Source of the DNA: CAXBNB01 sp040151475
Lineage (GTDB): Bacteria > Bacteroidota > Bacteroidia > Cytophagales > Cyclobacteriaceae
NCBI RefSeq assembly: GCF_040151475.1
Contig: NZ_JBDKWG010000150.1
Coordinates: 1-64,000, forward strand
Length of the DNA stretch: 64,000 nt
Direction of reading: 5' to 3'
In this document: one piece after another, positions 15,308 through 23,630 of the stretch
How the letters are laid out: each line of letters begins with the position of its first letter
How positions within the stretch are numbered: position 1 is the first letter of the stretch
Notes under the pieces: model-generated
The model's database searches: none
What the model saw: only the letters and a program-made list of their open reading frames with translations
Told to the model about the DNA's origin: nothing
Position numbers and translations under genes: made by a program

Positions 15308-18300
15308 TCATTCAATCTCGCTCAACACTTCAATCCCGCGATCAATGGAATGAACCCCAGAGATAATCAATAGAAGTTTGTCTTTTATCTCTTTCAGACC
15401 GCAAGTTTTACTGTGCTGCTGAACGTACTGCAAGATTCTCCCAAATTTGTCTGAATTGAAATATTCCTGATTGTCAGATGGAAGAAAATTACACTTCATC
15501 TTGCCACTCTTTAAGCTCAACTTTTCAAAACCAAGCGATATAGCAAACCACCTTAGGCGTACGGTTTTAAACAAATCCTGAACTTCAGCAGGCAATTTAC
15601 CAAAGCGGTCTTCAACAGAGCTGATAAATTCATCCAACTCCTTTTGGTCTTTGATATTATCAATTTGTGTATATAAGCTCAACCGCTCTGTAATGTTTTT
15701 CACATACTCCTCTGGGATCAGGATTTCCAAATCCGTTTCAATGATACAATCTCTGACGAGTGCTTTGGTTTGACTGGCCAACTCATTCTCAAAAAGGGCT
15801 TTGTATTCATTTTCTTTCAAATCCTGAATAGCTTCATCCAAAATCTTATGGTACATATCAAAACCAATATCAGAAATAAATCCACTTTGCTCACCACCCA
15901 ATAGGTTTCCTGCACCTCTGATGTCCAAATCCCTCATAGCCACCTTGAAGCCATCTCCCAAATCTGAAAACTCTTCCAATGCGCTCAGCCTTTTTCTGGC
16001 ATCTGCCGACAATTTAGAAGTCGGTGGGGTAAACAGGTAACAAAATGCCTTTTTGTTAGATCTACCTACCCGTCCTCTCATTTGATGGAGGTCTGACAAC
16101 CCAAAATTCTGAGCGCTGTTGATGATGATGGTATTGGCATTGGGAATATCCAATCCTGACTCAATGATATTGGTTGAAACCAAAACATCGTATTCACCTT
16201 CAATGAACTTCATCATTGTCTTTTCGAGTTTAGCTCCATCCATTTGACCGTGTGCTACGCCTATCCTGGCATCTGGCACAAGGCGGTATATAATATTGGC
16301 TATGCCGTCAATGTCCGCAACCCTGTTGTGAACAAAGAAAACCTGACCTCCTCTGCGAAGTTCAAAACTGATCGCATCCCGGGTGATTTCTTCATTGAAC
16401 ACATGCAATTCTGTAGTAACTGGTTGGCGGTTCGGAGGGGGTGTAGATATTATACTCAGGTCTCTGGCACCCATCAGAGAAAAATGAAGCGTTCTGGGAA
16501 TGGGTGTTGCTGTCAGGGTAAGTGTATCCACATTTACCTTTATCTCTTTGAGCTTGTCTTTTACCTTTACACCAAATTTTTGCTCTTCATCAATTACCAA
16601 CAACCCCAGGTCTTTGAACTGCACATCTTTATTGGCAATGCGGTGCGTACCAATCAGTATGTCCAGCTTTTTCTCCTTCACTTTTCCCAAAATATCTTTG
16701 ATCTCCTTTGTGGTTCTAAACCGATTGACATAATCAATATCCACAGGAAATCCGGCCAGTCTTTCTTTAAAAGTACGGTAATGCTGCATGGCAAGAATCG
16801 TAGTAGGTACAAGTATTGCCACTTGTTTTCCATTCACCACAGCCTTGAATGCCGCTCTGATCGCTACTTCCGTTTTTCCAAAACCTACATCTCCACAAAC
16901 CAATCTGTCCATTGGATGTGGTTTTTCCATGTCTTCTTTTACACTTTCTGAAGCAGAAGCCTGATCGGGTGTGTCTTCATAGATAAAGGACGTTTCCAAT
17001 TCTGCCTGTAGATAACTGTCAGGCTCAAAAGCAAATCCGGGAGCAGCCTTTCTCTTGGCATACAAAGCAATCAGGTCTTTGGCAATGTCCTGTACATTCT
17101 TCTTAACCTTTTTCTTTTTGTTCTCCCATTCAGGGGATCCAAGCTTATTCACTATCGGGGCTTCAGTATCTTTGCCACTGTATTTGGAAATTTTGTGTAA
17201 TGCATGAATACTGATGTACAGCAAGTCATTGTCTTTATATACCAGTCTGATGGCTTCCTGTTTGTTGCCGTTCACTTCGATAGTGTCCATTCCGGCAAAA
17301 CGGCCAATACCATGATCTATATGCACCACAAAATCTCCTGTTGATAATGTCCTCAGTTCCTTGAGGGTCAGTGCTTTTGATTTGGAATGTTTTTTTCGAA
17401 TCTTATACCTGTGAAACCTTTCAAAAAGTTGGTGATCGGTAAAACAAGCAATCCGAGATTGGTTGTCAATAAAACCTTCTCTCAAACCAATAAAAAGACT
17501 GCTAAATTTGATGAATGGATTTATTTTTTCAAAAATAGATTCAAGCTGATTGATCGGTTTTTCAGACTCAGACGCCACTATAGTGGTATAGTCCTTCTGC
17601 TGAAAATCTTCCAACGATTGAGTAATCAGATCAAAGTTTTTATTGAAAGAAGGCTGGGCAGAAGTGTCAAATTGAAATACATGATCCGGTTTTAAATAAA
17701 ACCTGTTTCCAAATTCGATCTTCACATATTTTTCTATGGAGTCTGAAAATGATTGCTGCGTTTCAAACAAATAATCCGGTTTGAAAATCCCCGTATTGCC
17801 ACTAGAATCAATAATTGTTTGAAAACTTTCGCTTGCCCGGGTATAATATTTTTCTATTACATCCAGCGTTTGTTGATAATCTTTGATCCAAAGTTTCGAG
17901 TTCTTTGGAATAAAATCGAAAAAAGACTCTCGCTTTTCTTCAAGCAGTTTAGTTTGTACATTCGGAATAATATTTACCTCTTTCAGGCTTTCGTTGGAAA
18001 GCTGGGTTTCCGGATCAAAAGTCCTGATGCTTTCAATTTCATCCCCAAACAACTCTATCCTGGCCGGAAGCTCTCCGGCATAAGAATAAATGTCAACAAT
18101 ACCTCCACGAATGGCAAACTGACCGGGTTCATAAACAAAATCATCCTGTACGAAACCATAGGTCAAAAACAGCTCCGTCAAAAACTCTATATCCACCGAT
18201 TCCCCCACTCTGGCTGTCCAGGTATTGGCCACCAACGACTTTTTGTTGATTACTTTTTCAGTCAATGCCTCAGGGTAGGTCACGATCAATTCCCCTGAAG

Positions 18301-18652
18301 ACGCTTTATGATTGATCCTATTGAGGATTTCGGCCCGCATCAGAATATTGGCATTCTCAATCTCCTCAAATTCATACGGCCTTTTATAAGATGAAGGAAA
18401 AAACAATATTTCCTTATCACCAAATAGATTTTGAAGATCGTTGTGAAAATAGGCAGCCTCCTCTTTTTCATGCAGAATGAAAATATGGTTCTGATGATTG
18501 ATAGAGTATATGGAAGAAGCCACTATTGCATCCAGGCTACCCGCCAAACCTTTAATTTGAACGTTCTTCGGTTCGTTCGGTTTGGCCGTTTCCGCCAATC
18601 CGATAATATTGCTTTCTGACTTAAATAGCTTTAATAGGTCTCTTCCTTTCAA
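15308..18652 (-). CDS. mfd: Transcription-repair coupling factor Mfd
   Basis: Removes RNA polymerase stalled at DNA lesions and recruits UvrA. It has 1114 aa, the normal length. The N-terminal UvrB-like region is followed by the RNAP-interaction domain (LSTGDFVVHIDHGIGRF), then the RecG-like translocase with Walker A GDVGFGKTEVA, the DEEQ box, LTATPIPRTL, and the motif VI region MRGRVGRSNKKAFCYL. The C-terminal TRCF domain (ERLSLYTQIDNIKDQKELDE) is complete. It is monocistronic; on the minus strand TACCTTTG (18685-18678) is an exact -7 match about 26 bases upstream. Confidence 0.96.
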   Translation of the reverse strand: MKGRDLLKLFKSESNIIGLAETAKPNEPKNVQIKGLAGSLDAIVASSIYSINHQNHIFILHEKEEAAYFHNDLQNLFGDKEILFFPSSYKRPYEFEEIENANILMRAEILNRINHKASSGELIVTYPEALTEKVINKKSLVANTWTARVGESVDIEFLTELFLTYGFVQDDFVYEPGQFAIRGGIVDIYSYAGELPARIELFGDEIESIRTFDPETQLSNESLKEVNIIPNVQTKLLEEKRESFFDFIPKNSKLWIKDYQQTLDVIEKYYTRASESFQTIIDSSGNTGIFKPDYLFETQQSFSDSIEKYVKIEFGNRFYLKPDHVFQFDTSAQPSFNKNFDLITQSLEDFQQKDYTTIVASESEKPINQLESIFEKINPFIKFSSLFIGLREGFIDNQSRIACFTDHQLFERFHRYKIRKKHSKSKALTLKELRTLSTGDFVVHIDHGIGRFAGMDTIEVNGNKQEAIRLVYKDNDLLYISIHALHKISKYSGKDTEAPIVNKLGSPEWENKKKKVKKNVQDIAKDLIALYAKRKAAPGFAFEPDSYLQAELETSFIYEDTPDQASASESVKEDMEKPHPMDRLVCGDVGFGKTEVAIRAAFKAVVNGKQVAILVPTTILAMQHYRTFKERLAGFPVDIDYVNRFRTTKEIKDILGKVKEKKLDILIGTHRIANKDVQFKDLGLLVIDEEQKFGVKVKDKLKEIKVNVDTLTLTATPIPRTLHFSLMGARDLSIISTPPPNRQPVTTELHVFNEEITRDAISFELRRGGQVFFVHNRVADIDGIANIIYRLVPDARIGVAHGQMDGAKLEKTMMKFIEGEYDVLVSTNIIESGLDIPNANTIIINSAQNFGLSDLHQMRGRVGRSNKKAFCYLFTPPTSKLSADARKRLSALEEFSDLGDGFKVAMRDLDIRGAGNLLGGEQSGFISDIGFDMYHKILDEAIQDLKENEYKALFENELASQTKALVRDCIIETDLEILIPEEYVKNITERLSLYTQIDNIKDQKELDEFISSVEDRFGKLPAEVQDLFKTVRLRWFAISLGFEKLSLKSGKMKCNFLPSDNQEYFNSDKFGRILQYVQQHSKTCGLKEIKDKLLLIISGVHSIDRGIEVLSEIE

Positions 18653-18677
18653 CGGTCTGTATTTATTTTAGAGGCTG

Positions 18678-18685
18678 CAAAGGTA
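18678..18685 (-). promoter_or_regulatory. Candidate -7 element for mfd
   Basis: Minus-strand TACCTTTG fits TAnnTTTG exactly and is followed by GC, a form often seen in Bacteroidota promoters. No clear TTG is found at -33. The start codon at 18652 leaves a leader of about 20 bases. Confidence 0.5.
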
Positions 18686-18727
18686 AAAATTAATTCGAGC
18701 TAAAATAGAGCTGTGGTATTTGTCTGT

Positions 18728-18961
18728 TGGGCGTGCCCCTTCGGGTCGGGCTTTCGGCACTCGCCTGGCCTTCCCCACTCCAACTTCGGGCTCAAACAAA
18801 GCCTCTATCCCTCACGCAAAAAGGGCATACACATTTAAAATTTCTTACTCTCCCCAGAACAGTTCTGGGGTCTGTTAGTATTGACTGTGACTTTAAAAGA
18901 TACCGCAACAAGTGCGGTAAGGAGGTTTAATTTTTAAATGAGATTGTCCTTACGTTCCTTT
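18728..18961. repeat. GC-rich intergenic repeat-type element and two hairpins
   Basis: Within AT-rich surroundings, 18728-18820 is a GC-rich non-coding stretch (GGGCGTGCCCCTTCGGGTCG ... CTCAAACAAAGCC ... CCCTCACGC). From memory, very similar stretches recur between genes in many Bacteroidota genomes; no second copy is in this window. Beyond it lie a perfect 19-bp palindrome CCCCAGAAC-A-GTTCTGGGG (18852-18870) and the hairpin TACCGCA/TGCGGTA (18901-18919, 5-base loop). No coding potential is visible. Confidence 0.5.
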
Positions 18962-19762
18962 TTACAAACAATACTCTTTCAAAGCCTCCGCCGACAATTT
19001 TTTGTCGTAATTGGCCAGATTTTTAAAATCCTGGCAAGCTGCTTTTTTATTTTTAATCTGAAAATTGCAAACTCCTCTTTTATAAAAAATTTCCCAGGTT
19101 TTCAGATTCAAATCTATGGCCTTGGAAAAATCTGAAACCGCCAACGGAAAGTTTCCAATTTGCTCAAGAATTACACCCCTGTTGTAGTAGGCATGAGCAA
19201 AATCCTTTTTTTTATTGATGAAAAAGTTAAAGTCTTTCAATGCACCATATTGATCGCCAAAGGATGCTCTTGCCACACCCCTATGATAGTAGGTATTCAA
19301 ATGATCGGGATTGGTTTTTAGTGCTTCATTGAAATAATGGGTAGCATCCATGAATTGCATCAGCTTAAAACAACATTTTCCCTTCAGGCTATTTGCATCA
19401 AAATTACTTTCGTCAAGAGCCAAAATATTGTCTGCATCTACTATCACACTTTCATATTTTTCCATTTTCATATTGCATCTGGCTCTACCTAGAAAACCCT
19501 CTACAAACTTGGGGTTGAGTTTTATGCTTTTGGAATAATACGGAACCGCTTCTTTAAAATCGCCAAGTTCTTCATGGCATCTGGCTATGTTGTACAATGT
19601 ATAGTAGCTGTTAGGATCCAGTTTATCGGCGGCTTTGAAGAACTCCAAGGCATCTCCATAATCTTCATTATTGAAAGCCTCCTCTCCTTTTTCCAGGTTG
19701 TTGACGCATGACATCAAAAAGAAAGTAGCTGAAATGGAAATGCAAAAAGCTATTTTATACAT
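18962..19762 (-). CDS. Tetratricopeptide-repeat lipoprotein
   Basis: A 266-aa lipoprotein built of TPR units. From the ATG at 19762 the signal peptide ends in the lipobox FFLMSC (Cys 19); an ATG nine codons earlier gives a longer, less typical leader. About six TPR repeats follow, each near 34 residues, for example YTLYNIARCHEELGDFKEAV and NTYYHRGVARASFGDQYGAL. Such proteins are protein-binding scaffolds. It stands alone between mfd and a small two-gene unit, and its partner is unknown. Confidence 0.83.
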   Translation of the reverse strand: MYKIAFCISISATFFLMSCVNNLEKGEEAFNNEDYGDALEFFKAADKLDPNSYYTLYNIARCHEELGDFKEAVPYYSKSIKLNPKFVEGFLGRARCNMKMEKYESVIVDADNILALDESNFDANSLKGKCCFKLMQFMDATHYFNEALKTNPDHLNTYYHRGVARASFGDQYGALKDFNFFINKKKDFAHAYYNRGVILEQIGNFPLAVSDFSKAIDLNLKTWEIFYKRGVCNFQIKNKKAACQDFKNLANYDKKLSAEALKEYCL

Positions 19763-20001
19763 TGGCTTGAATTTGACATTGCCAAGCAAAAATTATTCCT
19801 TTCTTATATTCATGTTTTTTTCTGCGGCTTCACGCCCCTATTTGGTATTAGCATCATCAGAGAGATTTGCGACCTCAGCGGAGGCAGAGGTGATGAAAAC
19901 AAGAACCTCTTTGCGACAAAGAAGCAGACTTTGATTTGAGGATTTTAATTGTGGTAATAGTATAGCCAATTTAGGACATGCCAGATATAGAAATGGTACT
20001 C

Positions 20002-20334
20002 TTATGAATGAGGATTCAAAACACCATAAGCGTCCAGTACCAATTTAGCTTGCTGGGTAAGCTCCTTTAGCTCGTAAAATTCTTCCTGAAAAAAGACGAG
20101 TTGAATATCCTGATGACAGGTGTTTACCACGATCTGTTTGCTGCTACCTGACACCCCTGAAGCGCATGTTTCAAAATCAATACGACTTATCGACTTACAG
20201 AACAAATGAAAATGTTCGTCAGTAAATCCAAGTAAAAAGTTTTTATAATAAAACCCGACTCTTTTGCAGCAACCACAATTTGATATGCTGAAATATTCTC
20301 CTTCGATCAATATTTTTGGTTTGCATTTTTTCAT
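20002..20334 (-). CDS. Small Cys-containing protein, possibly DUF6686-like
   Basis: A 110-aa soluble protein from the ATG at 20334; an in-frame GTG at 20367 is possible but would overlap the small gene upstream. It begins MKKCKPKILIEGEYFSISNC and has a CxCC cluster (NCGCC), the strand GFYYKNFLLGFTDEHF, then IVVNTCHQDIQLVFF and a C-terminal helix (FYELKELTQQAKLVL). The layout parallels the protein at 4657-5025, which also follows a tiny gene. The link to DUF6686 is from memory. Function unknown; the cysteines allow metal binding. Confidence 0.6.
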   Translation of the reverse strand: MKKCKPKILIEGEYFSISNCGCCKRVGFYYKNFLLGFTDEHFHLFCKSISRIDFETCASGVSGSSKQIVVNTCHQDIQLVFFQEEFYELKELTQQAKLVLDAYGVLNPHS

Positions 20335-20351
20335 ATCATTGGTTGTTTTCT

Positions 20352-20513
20352 CTATTTGGCATGGCACTGTAGTGCGTTAAGAATACTCCTTTGTAAATAG
20401 GGGCATTGCGAATCTCTGGTGATCTTCAATATCAATTTCTTATTGGGCTTTGGTTTTGCAAGTTCAGTCTCCATCTCCTGCATTACTTTATCATAATTGA
20501 ATCTATTATCCAT
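20352..20513 (-). CDS. Possible small protein (53 aa) upstream of the DUF6686-like gene
   Basis: An unrecognised 53-residue ORF, rich in charged residues in its first half (VMQEMETELAKPKPNKK), then KLILKITRDSQCPYLQRSIL and the end NALQCHAK with two cysteines. It stops 17 bases ahead of the following ATG, a normal operon gap. Its standing rests on position (a tiny gene also precedes the related protein at 4657-5025) and on plausible amino-acid content; no homolog search was possible. Confidence 0.42.
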   Translation of the reverse strand: MDNRFNYDKVMQEMETELAKPKPNKKLILKITRDSQCPYLQRSILNALQCHAK

Positions 20514-20842
20514 TCTGTTTTGGCTTATAATGTAGTGCCTTAAGCGGTCTCGGATCTTTAAAAGGAATTATTACTATGCTCAAGGATTACTTTCCGAGAC
20601 TGCTAAGGACTTTATCAATTAACTATGACACAAAGATGGGCTGTATCTCACTGGTTGTCAATCGCTATCACTAGGCAATTTGATCACTATTAGTAGCTAA
20701 TTGAGCGGTCTTTAGAAAGGGTTATAAAGTTTTGTACTCATGGAATGGCTTCACCCAAACTTCCAGGCACCTTTTGCATATTACGGGAAATAACCTGTGG
20801 CCTCAACCAGTATGGATTATGCTTTTTAGAATATGGCTCGTT
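20514..20842. other. Intergenic stretch with an inverted repeat
   Basis: No gene is supported. An imperfect inverted repeat CCTTAAGCGGTCTCGG (20538-20553) and CCGAGACTGCTAAGG (20594-20608) could form a hairpin with a 40-base loop. The 14-mer TGTAGTGC[C/G]TTAAG occurs at 20368-20381 and 20531-20544, on both sides of the 53-aa ORF. The remainder up to the hipT stop shows nothing I can name. Confidence 0.4.
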
Positions 20843-21805
20843 TTATTCCAACCCTATCTGTTTTGCTTTTCGTTTTATCAGTTCTTTATAACCATCATTC
20901 ATGGCATTTGGCAAAAAGCTTTCATCAATAAATTTGATCCATTTTGGGAATAGCTTTTTGTATTTCTTAAAAATATTATCTGTTACTTTTTGATCCAATC
21001 CCGAACCTTTCATAGCCGTTTCAAAATCATTTCTTACTATCTTTTTCTTCCTCCCATTTAAAGTAAGTGCCAAATCTTCATCGTCACCCTCCACAACCAA
21101 TTCGGATGCTACCAGGTCATAAGCCGGACACAAAGAATAGTCCGAGTCCATCCTGATAAGTGAAAAATTTTTCAAATGCATGTCGTTGTTGCCGGTTAAA
21201 AAACTAAAAAGAACCAGCTCGTAAAAATCAGTCAAATCAAGCCCTGGGTTTGCAGAATACCTTCTTATTGCTTTCCCGATTTGCTCATAAGAGCCTTTGT
21301 ATTTATGCTCTGTCAGTCTTTCTGTCAACTGGCACATGTCTTCCATGTGTATCTTATTGCCATTCTTCCGGTCAATTCTTTTTGTGATGTAAGCCAATTG
21401 TCCGGATTTCAACCTGATAAGTGAATGATCAACAGTTTTAATCTTACTCATCTCAGCCAGATGCATGGTCAAATCCTCATTCTCCGGAAGATTTGGGTAC
21501 ATTTCGGTTTGAGGTTTCAAGATGTATTCTCCCCACAGCCCAACGATTGCGAATCGTTCTGGAATGTCAGATCCTTTCTCTAATCCAAGTGACAGTTTAG
21601 GTTGTACTCCTGTAACAGTTTTTTGACTTTTAACTACCTGCTCTGCCAATTCCAGCATTTGCTCTTGGGTAAACTCTAATTTTGGTGGAGCCAACGTTCC
21701 AAAAAACTTCTTGCTACATCGTGAGTGATATCCTTCCTTTCCGGCAGGTGTCATTAATTCTCCCGAATCAATTTTTTTGTAACAGTACAGGCATTTGTTT
21801 TCCAT
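20843..21805 (-). CDS. hipT: HipT-type kinase toxin (HipA C-terminal domain)
   Basis: A 320-aa serine/threonine kinase of the HipA family without the usual N-terminal subdomain 1, which is encoded separately next to it. From the ATG at 21805, four bases after the hipS stop, the protein starts with a CxxC...HxxC zinc-knuckle-like segment (C5, C8, H27, C30). The HipA core follows: TVTGVQPKLSLG (nucleotide loop region), IDRKNGNKIHMEDMCQL, the catalytic loop GNNDMHLKNFSL and the metal-binding PAYDLV. HipA-type kinases phosphorylate aminoacyl-tRNA synthetases and arrest growth. The three-gene order matches HipBST; the target here is unknown. Confidence 0.85.
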   Translation of the reverse strand: MENKCLYCYKKIDSGELMTPAGKEGYHSRCSKKFFGTLAPPKLEFTQEQMLELAEQVVKSQKTVTGVQPKLSLGLEKGSDIPERFAIVGLWGEYILKPQTEMYPNLPENEDLTMHLAEMSKIKTVDHSLIRLKSGQLAYITKRIDRKNGNKIHMEDMCQLTERLTEHKYKGSYEQIGKAIRRYSANPGLDLTDFYELVLFSFLTGNNDMHLKNFSLIRMDSDYSLCPAYDLVASELVVEGDDEDLALTLNGRKKKIVRNDFETAMKGSGLDQKVTDNIFKKYKKLFPKWIKFIDESFLPNAMNDGYKELIKRKAKQIGLE

Positions 21806-21809
21806 CTTT

Positions 21810-22124
21810 TTAAATAGCTTGTATTGATACAGCACCTATACAATCATGGCATGTTTTGAGCAAAACATCCATTCTGTCTCGTGGATTCAATTTCCAGTTT
21901 TTCTGAGCAATATCCAATAACCAGCCTTCCGGTATCAACCCATCAAAAAATGGAAACATAGTCATGCTTTCGTATTCCTTGTCTGTTAGTGGCAGGGTCA
22001 GGCTAACAGGCTCTGCTTCATTGCTTGCAAGGTAAGATGAGTCGTACTGAAAATGATATCCATCTTCATCTTCGGTCAACAGACCTGCTATCCTGTCGTA
22101 CATATATACTTTAGCTTGCTTCAT
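21810..22124 (-). CDS. hipS: HipS (HipA N-terminal subdomain 1 as a separate protein)
   Basis: A 104-aa protein equal to the N-subdomain-1 of full-length HipA: KVYMYDRIAGLLTED, SLTLPLTDKEY and FFDGLIPEGWLLD are the recognisable parts. In HipBST of enteropathogenic E. coli the separate HipS neutralises HipT, so this is the likely antitoxin. The start at 22124 overlaps the end of hipB by 14 bases; an in-frame ATG at 22160 would overlap more. Translation with hipB and hipT appears coupled. Confidence 0.82.
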   Translation of the reverse strand: MKQAKVYMYDRIAGLLTEDEDGYHFQYDSSYLASNEAEPVSLTLPLTDKEYESMTMFPFFDGLIPEGWLLDIAQKNWKLNPRDRMDVLLKTCHDCIGAVSIQAI

Positions 22125-22323
22125 GTCTCTCTGATGGTATAGGGCCAAGTTCATGACCAAATAGTGATAGTACCTGATTTACTTTATCCGTTTGCAAGCT
22201 TGGTTTTCCTTGTTCAAGGTCTCTGACGAACCTTAAACCAACACCGGCTTTAAAAGACAGATCCTCTTGGGTCAAGCCCAGAGCCTTTCTTTTGTTTTTG
22301 ACAAAAAGACTTAGCTTATTCAT
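22111..22323 (-). CDS. hipB: HipB-like HTH repressor
   Basis: A 70-aa Xre/Cro-type DNA-binding protein (VKNKRKALGLTQEDLSFKAG, then GLRFVRDLEQGKPSLQTDKV), similar to HipB. It heads the hipB-hipS-hipT operon. Four identical-type operators lie directly upstream, the first seven bases from its ATG, so it should autoregulate the operon. HipB of E. coli also binds its toxin to keep it inactive. Confidence 0.88.
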   Translation of the reverse strand: MNKLSLFVKNKRKALGLTQEDLSFKAGVGLRFVRDLEQGKPSLQTDKVNQVLSLFGHELGPIPSERHEAS

Positions 22324-22329
22324 ATCATT

Positions 22330-22469
22330 TATACCTTTTCGGGTATAAATGTATAAAATTTATTTGTAAATATACCTTTTCGGGTATAATACTATAGTAT
22401 GAAATATTAATTATACCTCAACGGGTATAAAACAACAGATTTTACTCTATTTATACCTGATCAGGTATA
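22330..22469. promoter_or_regulatory. Array of four HipB operators, about 41 bp apart
   Basis: Four copies of TATACC-N6-GGTATA lie at 22330-22347, 22371-22388, 22412-22429 and 22452-22469. Starts are 41, 41 and 40 bases apart, close to four helical turns, so bound dimers would sit on one face of the DNA. The site type resembles the known E. coli HipB operator (TATCC-N8-GGATA). The hipB promoter must lie within this array. Confidence 0.85.
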
Positions 22470-22601
22470 TTTATTTGAGGTACTGCTTAAACGATTGAGA
22501 GCAGAATATAAAACCCGATATGGAAATTGTGCTGTCACGCATTGCGTCGAAAAGGCTAAATTCAGATTGTGAGATTGCTATGCTATAAACAACTGGTCAT
22601 A

Positions 22602-23627
22602 CTATTTGATTTCAGTTGAACCCAAATTCAGTTTACTAATTTTCTTAAGAATTACTTTAGTACATTCCATTATTGCTTGATCAAACATGACAATATTATT
22701 TCCTTTTGGATGCAAGGAACTACGAAATCTGATACCATTCGCACCTGTAAATGTTTTAATAAATTCACAAATAAATTGTGTTGGAATATATTCAATATCC
22801 GTATCGTAGCGTCTCATGGGTTTTGATAGCTCCAAACTAACCTTATCTCTTAGTAGTCTCGCTTTAATCGTGGAATTTATTCTCCCTGATTGATATAGCA
22901 TAGTATCTTCAGTAAAGTCAACAATTTTTACTTTATCAAATTCCTTTTTTAATTGAAATTCGCCAATGCTTAATTCATCTAAGTATGAAGCTCTAACCTC
23001 ATAAAGTACTGTTTCTGTATTATCACTTAAATATAGAAACGGAATTCCAGAAGGGTTAGCACGTCCACCACTTGCCAATTTTGGCTCGGGGCACATCATA
23101 TTCTCTGAAATATATGGCTTCATTCCACTTTCATGATGAACACGTGCGCGAAACAGTTTTGTCGTTGAGTCCAATTCGTATTGTGTATTGAAAAACTCAT
23201 CCCACCCTAATTCCATAGTTAAAAAATCAATATCTTGAACATATCTTCTTTCCCATTTAATACTTTCTTTTAATGTATCCCAATATGAACCGTTTTGAAT
23301 AATATCTTCGGTGTAATCAACCAAATCATCAGCACTCGTAATTTCCGAATTTAAGTTCTGTGCAACCTTATTTAAAATTTTAGAGGCATTCTGGGGTGAT
23401 GAGAAAAAATTCCAATTCTCTTGTATTTTTGATTTTAATGAAGTCCCATTTTTAGATAGTTGGAAATTATTAAGCAGCTCTTGAAAAAAATCAAGGAGTT
23501 CTTCTAATTCTAAAGTTGAAACACCTCTGGAGTTACATACTTCACAATCACCTTTTTTACCTGAAGATTGTATAAAACCTATTAATTCTAATTCTTCATC
23601 TGAAAAGCAGTTCTTACAGACCAACAT
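22602..23627 (-). CDS. RES-domain protein (probable NAD+-consuming effector)
   Basis: A 341-aa protein. The N-terminus is a four-Cys zinc ribbon (C4, C7, C28, C31), followed by a helical region to about 150, then a RES domain: LFRAR (R160/R162), GGRANPSGIPFLYLS (187-201), the acidic LYEVR (E210), PTQFICEFIK and GIRFRSSLH with S303/S304. RES toxins degrade NAD+ by phosphorolysis or hydrolysis. It is last in a tight operon with an sce7725-like and an sce7726-like protein (3- and 8-base gaps). This suggests it is the effector of a defence or toxin system. Unlike the RES gene at 48475 it has no Xre partner next to it. Confidence 0.78.
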   Translation of the reverse strand: MLVCKNCFSDEELELIGFIQSSGKKGDCEVCNSRGVSTLELEELLDFFQELLNNFQLSKNGTSLKSKIQENWNFFSSPQNASKILNKVAQNLNSEITSADDLVDYTEDIIQNGSYWDTLKESIKWERRYVQDIDFLTMELGWDEFFNTQYELDSTTKLFRARVHHESGMKPYISENMMCPEPKLASGGRANPSGIPFLYLSDNTETVLYEVRASYLDELSIGEFQLKKEFDKVKIVDFTEDTMLYQSGRINSTIKARLLRDKVSLELSKPMRRYDTDIEYIPTQFICEFIKTFTGANGIRFRSSLHPKGNNIVMFDQAIMECTKVILKKISKLNLGSTEIK

Positions 23628-23630
23628 AAC

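Noticed and set aside
16244..16951. 235-codon open frame opposite mfd
   Set aside because: It lies wholly antisense to well-conserved Mfd motifs and its translation has no recognisable domain; long antisense frames are expected there by codon bias.
17753..18298. 181-codon open frame opposite mfd
   Set aside because: Antisense shadow of the N-terminal Mfd region without domain similarity.
22330..22469. CRISPR-like array
   Set aside because: The four repeats are 18-bp palindromes with 22-23-base gaps just upstream of a HipB gene; the unit is too short and no cas genes are present.
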